Assembly (NCBI GenBank): GCA_963559135.1
Contig: CAUWJP010000021.1
Coordinates: 1-53,954, forward strand
Reading direction: 5' to 3'
Length of the DNA: 53,954 nt
DNA from: Sellimonas sp963559135
GTDB taxonomy: Bacteria > Bacillota > Clostridia > Lachnospirales > Lachnospiraceae
Under the pieces are notes generated by a model. That model made no database searches. It was given only the letters and a program-made list of their open reading frames with translations, and was not told the DNA's origin. The first letter of the stretch is position 1. Each line of letters starts with the position of its first letter. Position numbers and translations under genes: made by a program. Below, piece after piece: positions 7,505-15,124 of this stretch.

Positions 7505-8584
7505 ATGACAAAAGTAGATATTATCTCCGGATTCCTTGGAGCCGGAAAGACCACCTTTATCAAACGTCTGGTAACAGATGTATTTCAGGGGGAAAAGATC
7601 GTACTGATAGAAAATGAATTTGGAGAAATCGGAATCGACGGCGGATTTTTGAAAGATGCCGGGATCGAGATTACCGAGATGAATTCGGGCTGCATCTGCT
7701 GTACCCTTGTAGGAGACTTCAGCGAAGCGCTGAAAAAAGTCGTAGATCAGTATCATCCGGACCGTATCATCATTGAGCCGTCCGGTGTGGGCAAGCTGTC
7801 TGATGTGGCAGGAGCTGTCAGAAATGTAGAGGAGCATTGCGGAATCGAGCTGAACAGCTGTATTACAGTAGCAGATGGAAAGAAGGTAAAGATCTATCTG
7901 AAGAACTTCGGTGAATTTTACAGCAATCAGATAGAACACGCCGCAACGATAGTACTTAGCAGAACCCAGTCCATGACGGATGAAAAACTCAAAGAGGCTG
8001 TCGCCTTGATCAAGGAAGAAAATCCGGATGCTGCCATCATCACAACACCGTGGGATCAGCTTGATGGGGAAGTGATCCGAAACGCGGTAGAGCAGACTTC
8101 CAAGCCGACGGATCTTCTGAATGAAGCATGCCTTCATCACGATCATGATCACGAAGGATGTTGCCATCATGAGCACCACCATGATCATGAAGAGTGTGGC
8201 TGCCATGAGCATCACCATGATCACGAAGCGCATTGCCATGAACATCATCACGATGGAGAATGTCATCACGGGCATCACCACCATGATCATGAGGAACATC
8301 ATCATGCGGACGATGTATTTACAAGCTGGGGAACAGAGACCGTAGAGAAATACAACCGTTCCGAGATCGAACAGTTCCTGGATTCTCTTACAGATGAAGA
8401 AACATACGGCACTATTTTAAGAGCAAAGGGAATTGTCGAGGGGACTGACGGTAGCTGGATGGAGTTTGACTATGTGCCGGGAGAATATGAGATCCGTGAC
8501 ACCAAAGCGGATTATACTGGAAAGATCTGTGTGATTGGAACTGATATCCATACCGATAAAATTCAGCAGACGCTGCATGTATAG
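7505..8584 (+). CDS. CobW/COG0523 family GTPase with His-rich metal-binding loop
   Basis: 359 aa. Walker A GFLGAGKTT (9-17), ENEFGEIGID switch region, the family metal site CICC (63-66) and the SxT/K-D-type base-binding region give a G3E-family metallochaperone GTPase. Between residues about 205 and 275 is a His-rich insert with repeated HHDHE/CCHHEHHHDHEECG-like units, interspersed with Cys and Glu, which should bind several metal ions (zinc, nickel or cobalt). The C-terminal CobW domain follows (about 278-359). The substrate metalloprotein is not encoded nearby. It is followed after 15 bases by a second, diverged GTPase, suggesting a two-component metal-handling unit. Confidence 0.88.
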   Translation: MTKVDIISGFLGAGKTTFIKRLVTDVFQGEKIVLIENEFGEIGIDGGFLKDAGIEITEMNSGCICCTLVGDFSEALKKVVDQYHPDRIIIEPSGVGKLSDVAGAVRNVEEHCGIELNSCITVADGKKVKIYLKNFGEFYSNQIEHAATIVLSRTQSMTDEKLKEAVALIKEENPDAAIITTPWDQLDGEVIRNAVEQTSKPTDLLNEACLHHDHDHEGCCHHEHHHDHEECGCHEHHHDHEAHCHEHHHDGECHHGHHHHDHEEHHHADDVFTSWGTETVEKYNRSEIEQFLDSLTDEETYGTILRAKGIVEGTDGSWMEFDYVPGEYEIRDTKADYTGKICVIGTDIHTDKIQQTLHV

Positions 8585-8599
8585 ACAGGAGAGGGCCAG

Positions 8600-9541
8600 A
8601 TGGAAACAGTAGTAGAACTTTTTACAGGATTTCTGGACAGCGGGAAGACAACATTAATTAATGAAGCGTTGCACAGCCCGGACTTTCTTGACTACAATCA
8701 GACACTTCTGATTGTCTGTGAAGAGGGGGACGAGGAGTACGACGAAGCGTGGCTTAAGAAAAATGGAATTATCAAATACGTGGTAGATGAGGAGGAAAAG
8801 CTCAATGAATTCTTCCTTGAGGGGCTGGAACTGAATTACCGTCCGGATCATGTCATGATTGAGTTCAATGGTACATGGGATCTGAACCGGATGCTGGAGA
8901 TGAAGCTTCCGCCAGGCTGGGAGATCGGAGCAATCCTCTCCACTGTAGATGCCGGTACGGCAGAGATGTACCTCCTGAACATGAGAAATATGTTTCTGGC
9001 TCCACTTCTTTATTCTGATCTGGTCATTGTTAACCGGACAGAGGAAGATGCAGACAGGGCAAAGATCCGCAGAAGTATCAAGGTGATGAATCCGAGAGCC
9101 CAGATTGTTTTTGAAAATGCGGACGGAGAGCCGATTGAAAATACAGATGAGGATCTGCCGTTTGATCTGAATGCTCCGGTGATCGAGATTGATGAAATTG
9201 ATTACGGTATCTGGTATTTAGATGCTATGGAGCACCCGGAACATTATAAAAACAAAAAGCTCAAGTTCCTTGCACAGGTATATAAAAACAAAAAACTTGG
9301 GGGCGGATTTTTCGTGCCGGGACGTTTTGTGATGACCTGCTGCGAGGAGGATATCACATTTCTTGGATACCTTTGCAAATGTAAAGAAGAGATTCCATAC
9401 CAGAACAGAGACTGGATATTTGTGACGGCTTCTTTCCGATATGAATATATGAAGCAGTACAAAGATAAAGGACCGGTCCTTTATCTGGAAGAAATTCTCC
9501 CGGCAAAGAAGCCGGCCAACGACGTAGTCACATTTGATTAG
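8600..9541 (+). CDS. Divergent CobW-like GTPase fused to a YcgQ/TIGR03943-like C-terminal domain
   Basis: 313 aa. The P-loop is altered (GFLDSGKTT, 9-17). The usual ENEFG is replaced by an acidic CEEGDEEYDE stretch, and the CxCC metal motif is missing. NRTE near residue 137 could serve as the guanine-binding motif. The C-terminal part (about 215-313) has the pattern FFVPGRFVMTCCEED followed by GYLCKCKEE. This resembles the C-terminal domain I remember from YcgQ/DUF1980 proteins, partners of YcgR-type permeases that often neighbour CobW genes. Ribosome site GACAGGAGAG. The pair with the upstream His-rich GTPase points to metal delivery, by inference only. Confidence 0.78.
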   Translation: METVVELFTGFLDSGKTTLINEALHSPDFLDYNQTLLIVCEEGDEEYDEAWLKKNGIIKYVVDEEEKLNEFFLEGLELNYRPDHVMIEFNGTWDLNRMLEMKLPPGWEIGAILSTVDAGTAEMYLLNMRNMFLAPLLYSDLVIVNRTEEDADRAKIRRSIKVMNPRAQIVFENADGEPIENTDEDLPFDLNAPVIEIDEIDYGIWYLDAMEHPEHYKNKKLKFLAQVYKNKKLGGGFFVPGRFVMTCCEEDITFLGYLCKCKEEIPYQNRDWIFVTASFRYEYMKQYKDKGPVLYLEEILPAKKPANDVVTFD

Positions 9542-9550
9542 ACAAACATA

Positions 9551-9589
9551 AAAAGGGAGGCGGGATGTTTTACCCCACCTCCTCTTTTT
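9551..9589. terminator. Bidirectional intrinsic terminator between convergent genes
   Basis: AAAAAGGGAGGCGGG pairs with the complement CCCCACCTCCTCTTTTT (one bulge and one mismatch), between the GTPase pair and the leftward Cys-rich gene. Confidence 0.75.
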
Positions 9590-9600
9590 GTCAGCCGGTA

Positions 9601-9831
9601 TTAGCAGCAACCGTTGTCGCCGTATCCGTTTCCGCCAAATCCACCGCAGCAGCAGAGCAGAAGGATAATCCACAGGCAGTTGTCGCATCCGTTGCCGAAA
9701 CCACCTCTTCCGTTACCTCCGCAGCCGCCACAGCAGCACAGAAGAAGGATGATCCACAGGCAGGAATTACCTCCGAAACCAGAAGAAGATTCGCATCCGC
9801 ATCCACAGTTTGTTGCACTTAAGTCACTCAT
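9601..9831 (-). CDS. Cys/Gly-rich small protein with two CLWIILLLCCCGG repeats
   Basis: 76 aa, 15 or more Cys and over 20 Gly. The sequence starts MSDLSATNCGCGC and has two near-identical units, CLWIILLLCCCGG, each preceded by a GN- or DN-rich turn and followed by Gly-Asn-rich linkers, ending NGCC. Proteins of this style are annotated in Lachnospiraceae as 'chorion-class high-cysteine' proteins; function is not established. The ATG follows GGAGG, eight bases away. The upstream region has a sigma-K-like promoter, and no sigma-A promoter of similar quality, which suggests expression in the sporulating mother cell and a coat-like structural role. The alternative is a membrane-associated bacteriocin-like peptide, but no export or immunity genes are present. 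Confidence 0.75.
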   Translation of the reverse strand: MSDLSATNCGCGCESSSGFGGNSCLWIILLLCCCGGCGGNGRGGFGNGCDNCLWIILLLCCCGGFGGNGYGDNGCC

Positions 9832-9863
9832 ATTTTTGCCTCCATATTTGTTATTTACAATGT

Positions 9864-9891
9864 TATACTATGTAGCAGGGCTTGTAAGTGT
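9864..9891 (-). promoter_or_regulatory. Candidate sigma-K promoter of the Cys-rich gene
   Basis: On the minus strand AC (9891-9890) and CATAGTATA (9872-9864) are separated by 17 bases. This matches the remembered sigma-K consensus AC-N16/17-CATAnnnTA at every specified base. It lies about 33 bases before the ATG. Confidence 0.4.
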
Positions 9892-9984
9892 TTCCTTGAT
9901 TTGAAAAAATTTTCCAAAGAGAAAATATAAGTCTCTCACAAGGGGCTTTTTCGTGAATAGGCTGAAAGAAAAGGAGTTTTTTGC

Positions 9985-10905
9985 GTGAGGCGGGCTAAGG
10001 AAACCGTTCATTATTTTTGCGAGGATACACTGTTCGGACATATTGACGGGCACGGAATCACGACGGCGGTTCTGGATACAGGTATTTCTCCACATCCGGA
10101 TCTGGAAGGGCGGATTGTGGCATTTGGCGATATGCTGTATGGGAAGAAACGGATGTATGATGATAATTCTCATGGAACACATGTGGCAGGCATCATTGCG
10201 GGATCAGGGAAGATGTCATCTGGAATATACGCTGGTATTGCTCCAGCGTCACGGATTGTGGCAGTCAAAGTTCTGGATCAGAAAGGAGAGGGGAAGATCC
10301 GCCATCTTATAGAAGGAATCCGGGCGATCCTGAAAAATCGTGAAAAATGGGAGATCCGGATCGTCAATATTTCAATTGGAACTCTTCCCCACCGTGGAGA
10401 TGATGAAGAGGCGGAACTTCTACGTTGGGTGGATCAGATGTGGGATGAGGGACTTGTGGTCGTAACTGCAGCCGGAAATTTCGGGCCAAGGCGGGGAACC
10501 GTAACTATTCCCGGTGTAAGTAAAAAAGTGATTACAGTCGGTGCGTCTGATGACGGAGAGCAGAAGGACCGTTTTGGAAAAGTGGGGACGAATTACTCCG
10601 GCAGAGGTCCGACATTTGAGTGTGTCTGCAAACCGGATCTGGTAGCCCCCGGATCCTATATTCGTTCTTGCAACAGATTCAGACAGAAAAAGAATCAGAA
10701 GATATATTCGGTAAAAAGCGGTACTTCTATGTCCGCGCCCATTGTATCCGGGGCAGCAGCGCTTCTTCTGAGCAAATATCCGGATATGAAAAATGTAGAA
10801 GTCAAGCTCCGTCTTCTGATGAGTGCAGATGACATGGGAAAGGATGCAAACATTCAGGGAAGAGGACTTTTAAACATCGAAAAACTGTTAAATCCAAAGC
10901 TTTAA
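9985..10905 (+). CDS. Subtilisin-like S8 serine protease, intracellular type
   Basis: 306 aa. The catalytic triad is complete: Asp31 in VLDTGI, His63 in NSHGTHVAG, and Ser248 in SGTSMSAP, with an Asn oxyanion residue in TAAGNFGP. There is no signal peptide and no propeptide-like domain, so it should act in the cytoplasm like the intracellular serine proteases of Bacillus, though it is shorter at both ends. The start is GTG at 9985, chosen because AAAGGAG is eight bases upstream. It is followed by a strong terminator that overlaps the next promoter. Confidence 0.9.
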   Translation: MRRAKETVHYFCEDTLFGHIDGHGITTAVLDTGISPHPDLEGRIVAFGDMLYGKKRMYDDNSHGTHVAGIIAGSGKMSSGIYAGIAPASRIVAVKVLDQKGEGKIRHLIEGIRAILKNREKWEIRIVNISIGTLPHRGDDEEAELLRWVDQMWDEGLVVVTAAGNFGPRRGTVTIPGVSKKVITVGASDDGEQKDRFGKVGTNYSGRGPTFECVCKPDLVAPGSYIRSCNRFRQKKNQKIYSVKSGTSMSAPIVSGAAALLLSKYPDMKNVEVKLRLLMSADDMGKDANIQGRGLLNIEKLLNPKL

Positions 10906-10915
10906 AAAATTTTTT

Positions 10916-10950
10916 GCGGTGTCAAGCATTTTCTCTTGACACCGCTTTTT
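10916..10950 (+). terminator. Intrinsic terminator whose stem contains the next gene's -35 box
   Basis: GCGGTGTCAAG (10916-10926) pairs perfectly with CTTGACACCGC (10935-10945), followed by TTTTT. The right arm includes TTGACA, the -35 of the ylxM promoter. Confidence 0.85.
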
Positions 10951-10964
10951 ATTTATAGTATGAT
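10936..10964 (+). promoter_or_regulatory. Promoter of the ylxM-ffh block
   Basis: Consensus TTGACA (10936-10941), 17-base spacer, TATGAT (10959-10964). The predicted transcript start near 10970 falls on the ribosome site AGGTGAG, so the leader would be about ten bases. Confidence 0.65.
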
Positions 10965-10980
10965 GTCACAGGTGAGAAAC

Positions 10981-11325
10981 ATGGATGAAATCGTAATGCG
11001 TGCTCTGCTGTATGATTTTTACGGCGAACTGCTGACAGCAAATCAGAAAGAAATATATGAACAGTTTATGCTGGAGGATCTTTCCTTGGGTGAGATTGCT
11101 CAGGAGAGAGGGATCAGCAGGCAGGGGGTTCACGATACGATCCGGCGATGCGAAAAGACGCTGGAGGGGTATGAGGAGAAGCTCCACCTGATCCGGAAGT
11201 TTCTTACTATAAAAGAGAAGGTGCATCAGATTGACCGTCTGCTGGACACCTGGCAGGAAAAGGAGAAAGAGACTCTGATCCGCGAGATCCGGCAGATTTC
11301 AGATGAAATTATAGAGGAGTTATAG
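10981..11325 (+). CDS. ylxM: YlxM-type putative DNA-binding helix-turn-helix protein
   Basis: 114 aa, the usual YlxM length. A helix-turn-helix is seen at about 37-60 (LSLGEIAQERGISRQGVHDTI), resembling the sigma-70 region 4 fold, followed by a long charged helix. YlxM always accompanies ffh in Firmicutes and stimulates SRP in some species; here its stop is one base from the ffh start. The ATG at 10981 is preferred over an earlier frame opening at 10936 because the family starts MDEI-like and AGGTGAG lies just upstream. Confidence 0.88.
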   Translation: MDEIVMRALLYDFYGELLTANQKEIYEQFMLEDLSLGEIAQERGISRQGVHDTIRRCEKTLEGYEEKLHLIRKFLTIKEKVHQIDRLLDTWQEKEKETLIREIRQISDEIIEEL

Positions 11326-11326
11326 A

Positions 11327-12691
11327 ATGGCATTTGACAGCTTAACAGAGAAACTTCAGAATGTATTCCGGAATCTGCGAAGCAAGGGACGGCTGACAGA
11401 AGAGGATGTAAAGTCGGCCCTTAGAGAAGTCAAGATGGCTCTCCTGGAAGCCGATGTAAACTTCAAAGTCGTAAAGAGCTTCATCAAAAACGTGCAGGAA
11501 CGTGCGGTCGGCGAGGATGTAATGAATGGACTGAATCCTGGACAGATGGTAATCAAGATCGTAAACGAAGAGCTTGTCGCTTTGATGGGATCTGAGACTA
11601 CAGAGATCAAGCTGGAACCTGGAAAAGCAACGACCGTCATTATGATGGCAGGTTTACAGGGAGCTGGTAAGACGACCACTACCGCAAAGCTTGCAGGGAA
11701 GTTCAAGCTGAAAGGCAAGAAGCCGCTTCTGGTTGCCTGTGACGTTTACCGCCCGGCGGCGATCCAGCAGCTTCAGATTAACGGGGAGAAGCAGGGTGTA
11801 GAAGTATTTTCCATGGGAGAGAAGCATAAGCCTGCAAATATCGCCAAAGCGGCCATGGAACATGCGGCGAAGAACGGAAATAACATTGTAATCCTGGATA
11901 CAGCCGGACGTCTTCACATTGATGAAGGTATGATGGAAGAGCTTCAGGAGATTAAAGAGGCAGTGACCGTACATCAGACGATTCTTGTGGTGGACGCCAT
12001 GACAGGTCAGGATGCGGTTAACGTAGCAAAGGAATTCAACGATAAGATTGGAATAGACGGTGTCATTGTCACGAAGCTTGACGGTGATACAAGAGGCGGT
12101 GCCGCGCTTTCAATTAAAGCTGTGACAGGATGTCCAATCCTGTATGTTGGTATGGGAGAGAAGCTCTCCGATCTGGAACAGTTTTATCCAGAACGGATGG
12201 CATCCAGAATCCTCGGTATGGGTGATATCCTTACTCTGATTGAGAAAGCGGAGGCTGATATTGACGAGGAAAAGGCAAAAGAGATGTCTCAGAAACTTCG
12301 TAAGGCTCAGTTTGACTTTGAAGATTATCTGGAGTCCATGAAGCAGATGAGAAACATGGGAGGCCTTGGAAATATCCTCGGCATGCTTCCGGGGATCGGC
12401 GGTATGATGGGAAAGAAAGGCAAGATGCCTGATATTGATTCCGACGATGCGCAAAGGAAGATGGAGCGGATGGAGGCAATCATCTATTCGATGACGATTA
12501 AGGAGCGGAGAAATCCGGACATTCTGACTCCTTCCAGAAAGCATCGGATTGCAAAAGGTGCCGGAGTGGATATCGCGGAAGTGAACAAGCTGTGCAAACA
12601 GTTTGAGCAGATGAAAAAGATGATGAAACAGATGCCTGGAATGATGGGTGGCAAAGGTGGTAAAAAGGGAAAATTCAAATTACCTTTTTAA
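11327..12691 (+). CDS. ffh: Signal recognition particle protein Ffh
   Basis: 454 aa, full length. N domain (1-95), G domain with GLQGAGKTTTTAKLA, DTAGR and TKLDGDTRGG (about 105-295), and Met-rich M domain (about 300-454) that binds 4.5S RNA and signal peptides. The C-terminus has MMKQMPGMMGGKGGKKGK. The ribosome site AGAGGAG lies in the end of ylxM, implying translational coupling. It targets ribosome-nascent chains to FtsY at the membrane. Confidence 0.97.
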   Translation: MAFDSLTEKLQNVFRNLRSKGRLTEEDVKSALREVKMALLEADVNFKVVKSFIKNVQERAVGEDVMNGLNPGQMVIKIVNEELVALMGSETTEIKLEPGKATTVIMMAGLQGAGKTTTTAKLAGKFKLKGKKPLLVACDVYRPAAIQQLQINGEKQGVEVFSMGEKHKPANIAKAAMEHAAKNGNNIVILDTAGRLHIDEGMMEELQEIKEAVTVHQTILVVDAMTGQDAVNVAKEFNDKIGIDGVIVTKLDGDTRGGAALSIKAVTGCPILYVGMGEKLSDLEQFYPERMASRILGMGDILTLIEKAEADIDEEKAKEMSQKLRKAQFDFEDYLESMKQMRNMGGLGNILGMLPGIGGMMGKKGKMPDIDSDDAQRKMERMEAIIYSMTIKERRNPDILTPSRKHRIAKGAGVDIAEVNKLCKQFEQMKKMMKQMPGMMGGKGGKKGKFKLPF

Positions 12692-12729
12692 CATAAATAA
12701 AAACGAAACAGACAGTGGAGGTGAAACAA

Positions 12730-12975
12730 ATGGCAGTAAAAATCAGATTAAGAAGAATGGGACAGAAAAAAGCTCCTTTCTATAGAATCATCGTAGCTGA
12801 TTCCCGTTCCCCAAGAGATGGTAAGTTCATCGAAGAAATCGGTACTTACGATCCGACAAAAGATCCGAGCGTTTTCAAGGTAGACGAAGAAGCAGCAAAG
12901 AAATGGTTAAACAACGGAGCACAGCCGACAGAAGTTGTAAGCAAGATTTTTAAAGCAGCTGGTATCGAAAAATAA
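12730..12975 (+). CDS. rpsP: 30S ribosomal protein S16
   Basis: 81 aa. MAVKIRLRRMGQKKAPFYRI and SPRDGKFIEEIGTYDP are diagnostic for S16. The start at 12730 has GGAGGTG six bases upstream; the frame opens 15 bases earlier. Part of the ffh-rpsP-khpA-rimM-trmD-rplS block. Confidence 0.97.
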   Translation: MAVKIRLRRMGQKKAPFYRIIVADSRSPRDGKFIEEIGTYDPTKDPSVFKVDEEAAKKWLNNGAQPTEVVSKIFKAAGIEK

Positions 12976-12999
12976 TCCAGACGTCGGAGGTGCCTGCAT

Positions 13000-13227
13000 A
13001 TGAAAGAATTAGTAGAAGTAATTGCGAAGGCTCTGGTTGATGAACCGGATCAGGTAGTAGTTACGGAAAAGGCGGAAGGCAAGACTACGGTCATCGAAGT
13101 TCATGTGGCAGAAGGTGATATGGGAAAGGTGATCGGTAAACAGGGTCGTATTGCAAAAGCAATTCGTTCTGTTGTAAAGGCTGCCGCCGCAAAAGAAGAC
13201 AAAAAGGTAGTCGTAGATATCACTTAA
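13000..13227 (+). CDS. khpA: KH-domain RNA-binding protein KhpA
   Basis: 75 aa, one KH domain with the GxxG loop in GKVIGKQGRIAKAIR (about 45-60). KhpA works with KhpB in Gram-positive bacteria to bind many RNAs and affect cell elongation. The position between rpsP and rimM is the standard one (ylqC in Bacillus). The ribosome site is CGGAGG. Confidence 0.95.
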   Translation: MKELVEVIAKALVDEPDQVVVTEKAEGKTTVIEVHVAEGDMGKVIGKQGRIAKAIRSVVKAAAAKEDKKVVVDIT

Positions 13228-13254
13228 GCAGTGATGTCTGCGGACTGCAAAAGC

Positions 13255-13295
13255 AAGAACAGGCTGCCATGCCGGGCATGTGCGGGACTGTTCTT
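13255..13295 (+). other. Inverted repeat between khpA and rimM, possible attenuator or processing hairpin
   Basis: AAGAACAG (13255-13262) pairs with CTGTTCTT (13288-13295), enclosing an inner CATGC/GCATG hairpin, followed by CATTTTTAT. It resembles a weak intrinsic terminator inside the operon, so it may reduce transcription into rimM. Confidence 0.5.
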
Positions 13296-13320
13296 CATTT
13301 TTATAGAGAAGGAGAAGCGT

Positions 13321-13830
13321 ATGGAACAGTTTCTGCAGGTGGGAGTGATCTCAAGTACTCATGGAATCAGAGGTGAGGTAAAGGTTTATCCTACCACGGA
13401 TGAAAAGACACGCTTTCAGGAACTGAAAGAGGTCATACTGGATACAGGAAAAGAACAGATGACGCTGGAGATTGAGAATGTCCGTTATTTTAAGCAGATG
13501 GTTATTCTGAAGTTCAGAGGCATCGATAATATAAATGATATCGAGCGTTATAAGGGACGCCCGCTTCTCGTTTGCAGGGAAGACGCCGTGCCGCTTGACG
13601 AAAACGAATACTACATTGCTGATTTGATCGGCATGGATGTAGTAACGGAGGACGGCTCCTTTTTCGGGCGTCTGAGCGATGTCATGGAAACAGGAGCAAA
13701 TGATGTTTACATCATTCAGACAGAAAAGCAGGGGGAAGTTCTGATTCCTGCCATCCACGAATGTATTTTAGATGTGGATCCGGAGAAGAGGCAGATGAAG
13801 ATTCATCTGATGAAGGGACTGATCCAGTAA
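13321..13830 (+). CDS. rimM: Ribosome maturation factor RimM
   Basis: 169 aa. The N-terminal barrel has QVGVISSTHGIRGEVKV and the C-terminal PRC-like barrel has DLIGMDVVTEDGSFFG and VLIPAI. RimM assists 16S rRNA 3' domain folding around S19. The start at 13321 follows AAGGAGAAGCGT; the frame also opens at 13231 without support. Confidence 0.95.
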   Translation: MEQFLQVGVISSTHGIRGEVKVYPTTDEKTRFQELKEVILDTGKEQMTLEIENVRYFKQMVILKFRGIDNINDIERYKGRPLLVCREDAVPLDENEYYIADLIGMDVVTEDGSFFGRLSDVMETGANDVYIIQTEKQGEVLIPAIHECILDVDPEKRQMKIHLMKGLIQ

Positions 13831-13846
13831 CAGGAAGGGAACACAG

Positions 13847-14605
13847 ATGAATTTTCATATTATGACTTTGTTTCCGGATATGGTAGAACAAGGATTAAAG
13901 ACCAGCATTATCGGACGCGCCGAGGCAAAAGGTCTGTTATCCATTGACGCGGTCAATATCCGGGATTACGCATTTAACAAGCATCAGAGCGTGGACGACT
14001 ATCCATATGGAGGCGGAGCAGGAATGCTGATGCAGGCAGAACCGGTCTTCCAGTGTTATGAGGCCGTCTGCCAGAAGACAAAGGCTTCACAGGAAGGGAA
14101 AAGACCGAGACTTGTCTACCTGTCTCCACAGGGGCGGACCTTTAATCAGGAAATGGCGGAAGAGTTCGCAAAAGAGGAAGAACTGATCTTGCTGTGCGGT
14201 CACTATGAAGGGATTGATGAGAGAGTCCTGGAAGAGATCGTGACAGATTATGTCTCCATCGGAGACTATGTTCTGACAGGAGGAGAGCTTGCGGCCATGG
14301 TTATGGTGGACGCAATATCAAGGCTGGTACCTGGTGTTCTTCACAATGATGTCTCAGCAGAGTTTGAGAGTTTTCAGGATCATCTTTTGGAATACCCGCA
14401 GTATTCCAGGCCGGAAACGTGGCACGGAAAACAGGTTCCGCCAATTCTTCTTTCCGGTCATCATGCGAACATTGAAAAGTGGAGAAGAGAACAGTCAATT
14501 ATTCGGACTGCTAAAAATAGGCCGGATCTGCTGGAAAAAGCAGAACTTACGGAAAAAGAGCAGAAATTCCTCGAAGAATATAGAAAAAACAGCTTGCAAT
14601 CCTAA
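13847..14605 (+). CDS. trmD: tRNA (guanine-N1)-methyltransferase TrmD
   Basis: 252 aa, full length. The N-terminal MNFHIMTLFPDMV, DDYPYGGGAGMLM and the SPOUT knot segments LLCGHYEGIDERV and SIGDYVLTGGELA are diagnostic. It makes m1G37 in tRNAs reading CNN codons, preventing frameshifting. Follows rimM by 16 bases. Confidence 0.97.
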   Translation: MNFHIMTLFPDMVEQGLKTSIIGRAEAKGLLSIDAVNIRDYAFNKHQSVDDYPYGGGAGMLMQAEPVFQCYEAVCQKTKASQEGKRPRLVYLSPQGRTFNQEMAEEFAKEEELILLCGHYEGIDERVLEEIVTDYVSIGDYVLTGGELAAMVMVDAISRLVPGVLHNDVSAEFESFQDHLLEYPQYSRPETWHGKQVPPILLSGHHANIEKWRREQSIIRTAKNRPDLLEKAELTEKEQKFLEEYRKNSLQS

Positions 14606-14622
14606 GGACTATATGATACACT
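14594..14622 (+). promoter_or_regulatory. Internal promoter for rplS
   Basis: TTGCAA (14594-14599) overlaps the trmD 3' end; after 17 bases comes TACACT (14617-14622) with TGA before it (extended -10). It would let rplS be made independently of the upstream operon. Confidence 0.5.
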
Positions 14623-14707
14623 AGGACTGTTGTGAGAAGAAAGAGATGGTCCTCTGATACGATATAACAAGTATTAAGAACGTCAAAAGAATCAAGGAGG
14701 TCACACA

Positions 14708-15055
14708 ATGAACGAAATCATCAGAAAGATTGAAGCAGAACAGCTCAAAGAAAACGTACCACAGTTTAACGTGGGAGATACTGTAAAAGTTTACGGTAAA
14801 ATCAAAGAAGGAAACCGTGAAAGAATCCAGGTGTTCGAAGGTACTGTATTAAAGAAACAGGGCGGAAGCACAAGAGAGACTTTCACAGTAAGAAAGTTTT
14901 CCAACGGTGTGGGCGTTGAGAAGACATGGCCGCTGCACTCTCCAAATGTAGAAAAGGTAGAGGTAGTAAGAAGAGGTAAAGTCAGAAGAGCAAAACTTAA
15001 CTACTTAAGAAGCCGTGTAGGTAAGAGAGCAAAGGTCAAAGAATTAGTTAAATAG
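14708..15055 (+). CDS. rplS: 50S ribosomal protein L19
   Basis: 115 aa. FNVGDTVKVYGKIKEGNRERIQ and the C-terminal KVRRAKLNYLRSRVGKRAK (with usual small variations) identify L19, which sits at the 30S-50S interface. Strong AAGGAGG ribosome site. It is followed by an intrinsic terminator. Confidence 0.97.
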   Translation: MNEIIRKIEAEQLKENVPQFNVGDTVKVYGKIKEGNRERIQVFEGTVLKKQGGSTRETFTVRKFSNGVGVEKTWPLHSPNVEKVEVVRRGKVRRAKLNYLRSRVGKRAKVKELVK

Positions 15056-15065
15056 GACATGGGAA

Positions 15066-15100
15066 GGGGCAAAGTACATTCATGTATGATTGCCCCTTTT
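15066..15100 (+). terminator. Intrinsic terminator after rplS
   Basis: GGGGCAA (15066-15072) pairs with TTGCCCC (15090-15096), with an extra TACAT/ATGTA inner stem, then TTTT. It marks the end of the ribosomal block and partly insulates the signal peptidase gene. Confidence 0.75.
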
Positions 15101-15124
15101 GTGTTAAATAAACAGGTATGTTGC

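Noticed and set aside
7454..8305. Long minus-strand open frame rich in Met opposite the His-rich GTPase
   Set aside because: It is the complement of the His codons (CAT to ATG) and has no ribosome site.
9565..9904. Rightward open frames opposite the Cys-rich gene (Ala/Ser- and Pro-rich)
   Set aside because: They are the antisense of the repeats, with no ribosome site; the minus-strand gene has GGAGG and a sensible start.
14606..14707. Possible L19 leader hairpin before rplS (AGGAC 14623-14627 with GTCCT 14649-14653)
   Set aside because: The predicted promoter would start transcription inside the left arm, and the stem is only five pairs; not enough for a regulatory RNA call.
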